Assembly (NCBI GenBank): GCA_050247235.1
Contig: JBFWUN010000016.1
Coordinates: forward strand, 12,338-76,337
DNA length: 64,000 nt
Reading direction: 5' to 3'
From: CAIKBL01 sp050247235
GTDB taxonomy: Bacteria; Pseudomonadota; Gammaproteobacteria; Ga0077536
Shown: positions 59,439 through 64,000 of the stretch, piece by piece
How positions within the stretch are numbered: position 1 is the stretch's first letter
How the letters are laid out: the number at the start of each line of letters is the position of its first letter
Made by a program: the position numbers and the translations under genes
Notes under the pieces: generated by a model
The model's database searches: none
What the model was told of the DNA's origin: nothing
What the model saw: the letters and a program-made list of their open reading frames with translations, nothing else

Positions 59439-59912
59439 ATGAGCCAATACCAAGTCATCCAGGGCCAGCTCGTTGTCTCAGGTCCGGTCAAGATCGCGAT
59501 CGTCTGCAGCCGCTTCAACCATTTCATCGTCGATCAGCTGGAAGCCGGCTGCATCGACGCGCTGACCCGGCATGGTGTCGCGATCGGGGACATCACGGTG
59601 GTCAAGGTGCCCGGCGCATTCGAAATCCCGGTGGTCGCCCGTCGTCTCGCGAAGAGTGGCAAGTGCGATGCAGTGATCGCGCTCGGCGCGGTGATCCGCG
59701 GTTCCACCCCGCATTTCGATCACGTCGCCGGGGCGTGCACCAGCGGCCTGGCAGCGGCTGCCGCCGACAGCGGCGTGCCGGTGGTGTTCGGCGTGCTGAC
59801 GGTCGATTCCATCGAGCAGGCGATCGAGCGCGCCGGCACCAAGGCCGGGAACAAGGGCGCCGACGCGGCGCTGACGGCGATCGAGATGATCGCCGTGCTG
59901 CGCCAGCTCTGA
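59439..59912 (+). CDS. ribH: 6,7-dimethyl-8-ribityllumazine synthase
   Basis: RibH joins 5-amino-6-ribitylaminouracil and dihydroxybutanone phosphate. The 157-residue protein has IAIVCSRFNHFIVDQL, VVKVPGAFEIPVVARRL and IALGAVIRGSTPHFDHVA with the catalytic His. AGGA lies 11 bases before the start at 59439; a longer frame to 59358 lies inside ribB and is less likely. nusB begins two bases after its stop. Confidence 0.96.
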   Translation: MSQYQVIQGQLVVSGPVKIAIVCSRFNHFIVDQLEAGCIDALTRHGVAIGDITVVKVPGAFEIPVVARRLAKSGKCDAVIALGAVIRGSTPHFDHVAGACTSGLAAAAADSGVPVVFGVLTVDSIEQAIERAGTKAGNKGADAALTAIEMIAVLRQL

Positions 59913-59914
59913 AC

Positions 59915-60367
59915 ATGGCCGGAAGCGGCAACTACGGCCGCGTCCGCGCCCGGCGGTGCGCCGTCCAGGCGCTCTACCAGTGGCAGCTCGCCGGCCACGA
60001 GCCCGGCGAGATCCTGCGCGAGTTCGTCGCCGAGCGGGAACTCGTGAAGGTGGACATGGAGTACTTCTCCACGCTGACCCGCGAGATCCCGCGTTGCTTC
60101 GATACTCTGCGAGCGGACCTGGAACCGGCGCTGGATCGCGACTGGACGAAGCTCGGCCCGGTCGAACGCGGCGTGCTGCTGGTCGGCGCCTACGAGCTGC
60201 GGCACTGCCCGCATATTCCGTGGCGGGTGGTGGTCAACGAGGCCGTCGAGCTGTGCAAGCTGTTCGGTGCCGAGGAAGCGCACAAGTTCGTCAACGGCGT
60301 GCTGGATCGCACGGCGCGCGCCGTGCGGCCCGTCGAAACCGGCGCGCAGGCCACACCGGTCGCGTGA
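59915..60367 (+). CDS. nusB: Transcription antitermination factor NusB
   Basis: NusB binds the boxA RNA with S10 in rRNA antitermination. The 150-residue protein has an all-helical core: RRCAVQALYQWQLAG near the N-terminus and VNEAVELCKLFGAEEAHKFVNGVLDR at the end. The ribH-nusB-thiL order is the usual one. It starts two bases after ribH. Confidence 0.95.
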   Translation: MAGSGNYGRVRARRCAVQALYQWQLAGHEPGEILREFVAERELVKVDMEYFSTLTREIPRCFDTLRADLEPALDRDWTKLGPVERGVLLVGAYELRHCPHIPWRVVVNEAVELCKLFGAEEAHKFVNGVLDRTARAVRPVETGAQATPVA

Positions 60368-60392
60368 GATCCGCGTTGCCGGGCCGGGGGAC

Positions 60393-61358
60393 GTGGACGA
60401 GTTCACCCTGATCGAAACACTGATCGCGCCGCGCGCAGGGCAGCGCGATGACGTGCTGCTCGGCATCGGCGATGACGGTGCGATCGTGCGCCCGCCGCCC
60501 GGCGAGGACCTCGTGATCGTCGCGGACACGATCGTCGAAGCCGTGCATTTCCCCCGTAACTTCCCGGCGTCGGAGGTCGGGTATCGCGCGCTCGCAGTCA
60601 ACCTGAGCGACGTCGCGGCGATGGGCGCGGAACCCCGCTGGGCGACGCTCGGGCTGACGATGCCGCGGTCGGATCCGGACTGGTTGCGCGCGTTCGTCGG
60701 CGGGCTGGTCGCCGCGGGGGCCGCGCACGGCATTCAGCTCGTCGGTGGGGACACGACGCGCGGTCCGCTCACCGTGACGGTGCAGGTCGTCGGAACCGTC
60801 CCGGCGGGACAGGCCTTGGTTCGCCACGGCGCACGTCCCGGCGATCGCGTGTGGGTAACGGGCACGCTCGGCGACGCCGCCGCGGGCCTCACGCTCGCGA
60901 TGCGCGCAACCGGTTCCCCGCTGTCCGCGGGCGAGACCTTCCTGCGCGAGCGCTTCGCCCGGCCCACCCCGCGGGTGGCGGTGGGGCAGGCGTTACGCGG
61001 TGTCGCGACGAGTTGCATCGACATTTCCGACGGGCTCGTGGCCGATCTCGGCCACATTGCGCGGCGCAGTGGCTGCGACGCCGTTGTCTCCGCTGCGTCG
61101 CTGCCGTTGAGCGACGCCTTGCGCGACCTCGATGATGTGTACGTGGCGCACGAACTGGCGCTGACGGGCGGTGACGACTACGAACTCTGTTTCACGGTGC
61201 CGGTGGCGGCGGAAGCCACCTTGCGCGCGCGACTGGCGGCACTTGGCGAACGCGCCACGTGTGTCGGGGAGATTCGAACGGGACCCGGCACCGTCACGGT
61301 GCTGGACGCCGGAGGAGAACCCCGCGCGCCGGCGCGCGGCGGCTATCGCCACTTCTGA
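60393..61358 (+). CDS. thiL: Thiamine-monophosphate kinase
   Basis: ThiL phosphorylates thiamine monophosphate to the active pyrophosphate. The 321-residue protein starts at a GTG at 60393 (DEFTLIETLIAP) after GGGGG. It has the metal sites GIGDDGAIV, VADTIVEAVHF (usual T replaced nothing vital), VNLSDVAAMGAEP, LVGGDTTRG and DISDGLVADLGHI, and ELALTGGDDYELCF. All family signatures are present. It ends the rightward run. Confidence 0.94.
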   Translation: MDEFTLIETLIAPRAGQRDDVLLGIGDDGAIVRPPPGEDLVIVADTIVEAVHFPRNFPASEVGYRALAVNLSDVAAMGAEPRWATLGLTMPRSDPDWLRAFVGGLVAAGAAHGIQLVGGDTTRGPLTVTVQVVGTVPAGQALVRHGARPGDRVWVTGTLGDAAAGLTLAMRATGSPLSAGETFLRERFARPTPRVAVGQALRGVATSCIDISDGLVADLGHIARRSGCDAVVSAASLPLSDALRDLDDVYVAHELALTGGDDYELCFTVPVAAEATLRARLAALGERATCVGEIRTGPGTVTVLDAGGEPRAPARGGYRHF

Positions 61359-61375
61359 GCAGGTGTACCAAAAGC

Positions 61376-61399
61376 GGAAGCCCCCTTGCGGGGGCTTCC
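61376..61399 (-). terminator. Intrinsic terminator of the PEP-CTERM gene
   Basis: A perfect 10-base stem, GGAAGCCCCC with GGGGGCTTCC around a four-base loop. Read on the minus strand it is followed by GCTTTTGG, and it lies about 50 bases after the PEP-CTERM gene stop. It is also only 17 bases after the rightward thiL stop and may serve both strands. Confidence 0.72.
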
Positions 61400-61449
61400 A
61401 AGCATCTTCGGGGAAAGGAACAACCCCGAAGCAAAACAGGCTAAGCGAA

Positions 61450-62325
61450 TCAGGCCTTGCGGGACTTCCAGCGGCGGATGCCACCGAGCAGGCCGAGCGC
61501 CGCGAGCGTGATGCTGGACGGCTCCGGGACGCTGCCGCCGCCACCGCCACCCGGAGGGGTGCAGCCCGGCGAGCCCGGCGGATAGCACGGCGTGGTGTAC
61601 TTGCCGCCGAGCCCGGAAATTTTCACGTAATCGTTGCCCGTGGAGAACGTGTCGCCGAGCCCGGAATTGTACGCGCCGATCGCCCAGAACTTCGAAGCCA
61701 CCGCGGTACCGCCCGCGCCGGCGGTCTCGAAATGGCTGAAACTTTCGGAACCGGTCCCCGCATTGGCGATGTTCAGGCTCTCCCAGTTGCCGCCCGCGAG
61801 GTTGTTGCCCGTATTCGTGGAGTTGATCCCGCCACCCGCCAGCAGCGCCTCGGCGTCGCCGGCTCCGGTGAACGCGGCAATGGAGATGTCGGAGTCCGCG
61901 CCGATCCAGGAAATCGACAGCGCGTTCAGGGTCACCGCCTGGTCGAATTCGAACAGCACGAATTCACGCGTACCCGCGTTGTCAATTGCATGCTTCGGTG
62001 ACGTTCCGGGACCCGCGCCCAGGCCAATGCCCTGATCGGTCAGCGAGATCTTGCCGAAGACGGCTGCGTTGGTGTCCGCGCTGCTGCCCCAGGCAGTGGC
62101 TTTCACCAGGTTCAGCGGGCCCGTGGTTCCCGAAGGGCCGGCCAGGAGGATCTGGTTGGTATCCGCACCACCCGCGGCGACGGACGAGCCGGCGACCATC
62201 TTGTCCACCATGCCGGTAGAGAACGGCAGGCTCGAAAATGTCGCGGCATGCGCGGAGACGGACGTAACCGCCAGAAGGGCGGCGGTCACTGCCAGGTTCA
62301 AGGGGCGTTGAGTGTGCTTCTTCAT
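61450..62325 (-). CDS. PEP-CTERM exosortase-anchored surface protein
   Basis: A 291-residue exported protein. Residues 1-27 are a signal peptide (AHA). The body is low-charge, rich in Gly, Ala, Ser, Thr and Asn, and beta-like. A Gly run (about 256-264) leads to VPEPSS at 266-271, then a hydrophobic helix and the basic end RRWKSRKA: a textbook PEP-CTERM sorting signal. Such proteins are cut by an exosortase and moved to the surface or matrix. The two Cys in PCYPPGSPGC near residues 243-251 are unusual. The exosortase gene is not in the window. A AAGGA ribosome site and a sigma-54 promoter precede it. Confidence 0.9.
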   Translation of the reverse strand: MKKHTQRPLNLAVTAALLAVTSVSAHAATFSSLPFSTGMVDKMVAGSSVAAGGADTNQILLAGPSGTTGPLNLVKATAWGSSADTNAAVFGKISLTDQGIGLGAGPGTSPKHAIDNAGTREFVLFEFDQAVTLNALSISWIGADSDISIAAFTGAGDAEALLAGGGINSTNTGNNLAGGNWESLNIANAGTGSESFSHFETAGAGGTAVASKFWAIGAYNSGLGDTFSTGNDYVKISGLGGKYTTPCYPPGSPGCTPPGGGGGGSVPEPSSITLAALGLLGGIRRWKSRKA

Positions 62326-62371
62326 GAGTTCCTTCCCGGCCAGATCATCGTGTTGGGGCGACCTGATTCAA

Positions 62372-62387
62372 AGCAAGCTCCGTGCCC
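62372..62387 (-). promoter_or_regulatory. Sigma-54 promoter of the PEP-CTERM gene
   Basis: On the minus strand, GGGCACGGAGCTTGCT matches the sigma-54 consensus TGGCACG-N4-TTGCW at every fixed base except the first T. It ends about 47 bases before the PEP-CTERM start, so the leader would be some 35 bases. Literature on PEP-CTERM systems describes RpoN and PrsK/PrsR control. Confidence 0.75.
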
Positions 62388-62461
62388 GAAGAAATTTGGG
62401 TTGGAGAATCAGGTAGTTACCCTATGCGAGTGCGCGCTCGGAGGGCTGCAGCATGGACGCG

Positions 62462-62477
62462 TGTAAAAACTGTTGAC
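62462..62477. promoter_or_regulatory. Upstream activator site 1 (TGTAAA-N4-GTTGAC)
   Basis: TGTAAA AACT GTTGAC, an imperfect inverted repeat (GTnAA/TTnAC). It is the nearer of two copies of the same 16-base motif; the other starts 53 bases further from the sigma-54 promoter. Likely binding site for an enhancer-type activator such as PrsR; inference. Confidence 0.55.
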
Positions 62478-62496
62478 GGGAAAGTTGTTGAATCTC

Positions 62497-62509
62497 GGGA
62501 CAATTTCCC
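62497..62509. repeat. Inverted repeat GGGA-N5-TCCC
   Basis: GGGACAATTTCCC lies between the two TGTAAA-N4-GTTGAC sites. It is short and may be chance, but its position midway between them is suggestive of a third protein site. Confidence 0.35.
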
Positions 62510-62514
62510 AGTTT

Positions 62515-62530
62515 TGTAAACCCCGTTGAC
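62515..62530. promoter_or_regulatory. Upstream activator site 2 (TGTAAA-N4-GTTGAC)
   Basis: TGTAAA CCCC GTTGAC, with a following A extending the dyad to TGT...ACA. The site is 53 bases (about five helical turns) from the other copy, both on the far side of the sigma-54 promoter from the PEP-CTERM gene. Inference from sequence. Confidence 0.55.
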
Positions 62531-62540
62531 ACATGCTTTT

Positions 62541-64000
62541 TCACGATTCGTCCCCCAGTGCATCGCGGAGCCGCAGCGCTTCCGCGCGCTCTCCGAAATC
62601 CACCCCGGTGGCGACCGCCGGCTCAAGTTCCTTGAGCGCTTCCGCACGGCGCCCGAGTTTCTCCAGGGTCGCCGCCAGGTGATAGCGGATCTCCGGCAGA
62701 TTCGCGGCGCGCGTCCGCGCCTCGCGCAGGTAAGGAAGCGCCTCCTTGGCCCGCTCAGCGCGGGTCAGCACCCAGCCGAGCGTATCGAGCACGTAGGGGT
62801 TCTCGGGCGCCACTTCGAGCGCGGCGCGCGCGCGTGCCTCCGCGGCCGCCAGGTCACCCGACCGAAGGAGCACGTTGGCGAGGTTGTTCAACGCCTCGGC
62901 ATTGTGCGCGTCCTGTTCGAGCACCGCCTCGTAGCCCGCACGTGCGGCCGGCAGCTCGCCCTGGTTCATTGCAAGCTCCGCCCGTCGCAGTGCGGCCCAG
63001 GTCTGCGTCGGGTGGCGGGACTGCCAGTCTTCCAGCACGGCTTCGGCGGCGTCCACCTGGCCGGCGTCGCGCAATGCTTCGAACTGCTTCAGCGCGATTT
63101 CCGGGCGGTCGCCGTCCGGTCGGCGACGCGCTTCGGCGTAGTGCTCCGCCCCGTCGGCGAAACGCTGCCGCGCGGTCGCGACATCGCCGAGCAGCGCATG
63201 ACCTGCCGGATGGTCCGGGAAATCGTCCACGAGTTTACGCGCCCTGCGCTCGGCCTCGTCCAGCTTGCCGAGCGCGACTTCGATGTCGCCTACCCGCGCG
63301 CGCAGCGGCACGTCGCGCGGCTTCTCCTGCAGCGCTTTGAACAGTGCGTACTGCGCGTCTGCGAGGTAGCCGTAGCGGATCTGCGACTCGCCGATCCGGG
63401 TCAGCCAGTCCACGTTGAACTCGGCGGTTTCGGCCATGCGCTTCAGATGCGCACGCAGATCGTCGTGCTTGCCGCTCGCGAGCAGCAGCCGGGTCTTCAT
63501 ATCCAGCACCTCGAGATTGTTCGGGTGCTTCGTTTCCTGTTCGAGGATGACGTTCCGGGCGCCTTCCACGTCTTTCCCTTCGAGCAGCAGCGCGGTCAGC
63601 GCGCCGGCGATCTCCAGCGAATCCGACTGGGCCTTGTAGGCCGCACGCATGGATTTGAGGGCGGCCTTGGTGTTCCCGCGCGCGGCGCTGACCCGCGCGA
63701 GTTCCAGCAGTACCTGGCCGTCGTCGGGCTTCGCCTTGCGCAGCCCCTCCAGGCGTGCCGCGGCCTCGTCGAGGCGGCCCTCACGACGATCAAGCTTGGC
63801 GATGTTCAGCAGCGCCGGGCGGTAGTTCGCGTTCAGCGAAAGTGCCTTCTCGAAGCGCACGCGGGCTTCCTGTGGCCGATCCAAGCCCACCAAGGTCACG
63901 CCATGCAGGTTGAGGTAGGTCAGGTTGCCTGGCTCGGCGTCGAGCAGCCTGGACGCGACCTCCTCGGCGCCGGCGTAGTCGTTGCGTGTCAGGCGCAGGA
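62541..64000 (-). CDS. TPR-repeat protein, probably PrsT of the PEP-CTERM system (5' end outside window)
   Basis: At least 485 residues with about 12 tandem TPR-like helix pairs (for example ALNNLANVLLRSGDLAAAEARARAALEVAPENPYVLDTLGWVLTRAERAKEALPYLREA). The frame stays open through the window end, so its start lies beyond 64000; the GTG at 63899 is internal. Long TPR proteins of this kind, named PrsT, are a standard part of PEP-CTERM/exosortase loci and act in surface polysaccharide or sorting. Here it stands directly upstream of a PEP-CTERM gene in the same direction, which supports that role. It may also be a general cellulose/EPS-type TPR protein. Confidence 0.78.
   Translation of the reverse strand, partial: LRLTRNDYAGAEEVASRLLDAEPGNLTYLNLHGVTLVGLDRPQEARVRFEKALSLNANYRPALLNIAKLDRREGRLDEAAARLEGLRKAKPDDGQVLLELARVSAARGNTKAALKSMRAAYKAQSDSLEIAGALTALLLEGKDVEGARNVILEQETKHPNNLEVLDMKTRLLLASGKHDDLRAHLKRMAETAEFNVDWLTRIGESQIRYGYLADAQYALFKALQEKPRDVPLRARVGDIEVALGKLDEAERRARKLVDDFPDHPAGHALLGDVATARQRFADGAEHYAEARRRPDGDRPEIALKQFEALRDAGQVDAAEAVLEDWQSRHPTQTWAALRRAELAMNQGELPAARAGYEAVLEQDAHNAEALNNLANVLLRSGDLAAAEARARAALEVAPENPYVLDTLGWVLTRAERAKEALPYLREARTRAANLPEIRYHLAATLEKLGRRAEALKELEPAVATGVDFGERAEALRLRDALGDES

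Overview
This 64-kb window is a dense, GC-rich stretch of bacterial chromosome made almost entirely of housekeeping genes. The gene orders are those of Gammaproteobacteria: folC-dedD-cvpA-purF-metZ; pyrG-kdsA-eno-ftsB-ispD-ispF; gyrA-pheA-tyrA-aroA-cmk-rpsA-ihfB-lapA-lapB-pyrF; mfd-csiV; and nrdR-ribD-ribE-ribB-ribH-nusB-thiL. A class I adenylate cyclase, a YbdD-type partner of CstA, and a PEP-CTERM protein next to a TPR protein point to a free-living, biofilm-forming lineage near Xanthomonadales, Nevskiales or Steroidobacterales. That placement is inference; no rRNA gene is present to settle it. No tRNA, CRISPR array, insertion sequence or prophage was seen, and no gap between genes exceeds about 300 bases.

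Layout. At 1-7.5 kb lie folC (cut by the window edge), a SPOR protein, cvpA, purF, metZ, a serine-glyoxylate-type aminotransferase and a convergent FkbM methyltransferase. At 7.5-11.3 kb is the least ordinary part: a peroxiredoxin, an aromatic amino-acid decarboxylase overlapping a secreted DUF4919-like protein, and a two-domain protein that looks like a phage-type A1S_2505 domain joined to a degenerate SLOG domain. At 11.1-13.4 kb cstA and a ybdD-like gene run leftward. At 13.6-19.5 kb is the pyrG-to-ispF cluster with a SnoaL-like gene attached. At 19.7-24.0 kb are a small lipoprotein, a three-gene leftward set (Smr protein, hexose-6-phosphate mutarotase, 60-residue exported protein), and an acetyltransferase converging on a flippase-like membrane protein. 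At 24.0-30.8 kb purB, a DUF7931-like gene, a mini-secretin and purL run leftward.

At 30.9-33.9 kb are rnt, a methylthioadenosine deaminase-type amidohydrolase and mtnA. At 34.0-48.6 kb are gyrA, the aromatic biosynthesis cluster without serC or hisC, rpsA, ihfB, lapAB, pyrF and mfd. At 48.6-54.3 kb csiV is followed by leftward cyaA, a DUF815 ATPase, hpt and methylthioinosine phosphorylase. At 54.6-61.4 kb glyA leads the nrdR-riboflavin-nusB-thiL run. At 61.4-64.0 kb a PEP-CTERM protein and a large TPR protein (cut by the window edge) run leftward.

How the genes work together. Purine synthesis (purF, purL, purB, glyA for one-carbon units) and purine salvage (deaminase, methylthioinosine phosphorylase, mtnA, hpt) are both represented. 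So are the late steps of aromatic amino-acid synthesis, riboflavin synthesis, envelope assembly (kdsA, lapAB, csiV, ftsB, SPOR) and transcription/translation factors. The most striking regulatory feature is upstream of the PEP-CTERM gene: a near-consensus sigma-54 promoter with two matching upstream sites spaced 53 bp apart, the layout expected for a PrsR-type activator.
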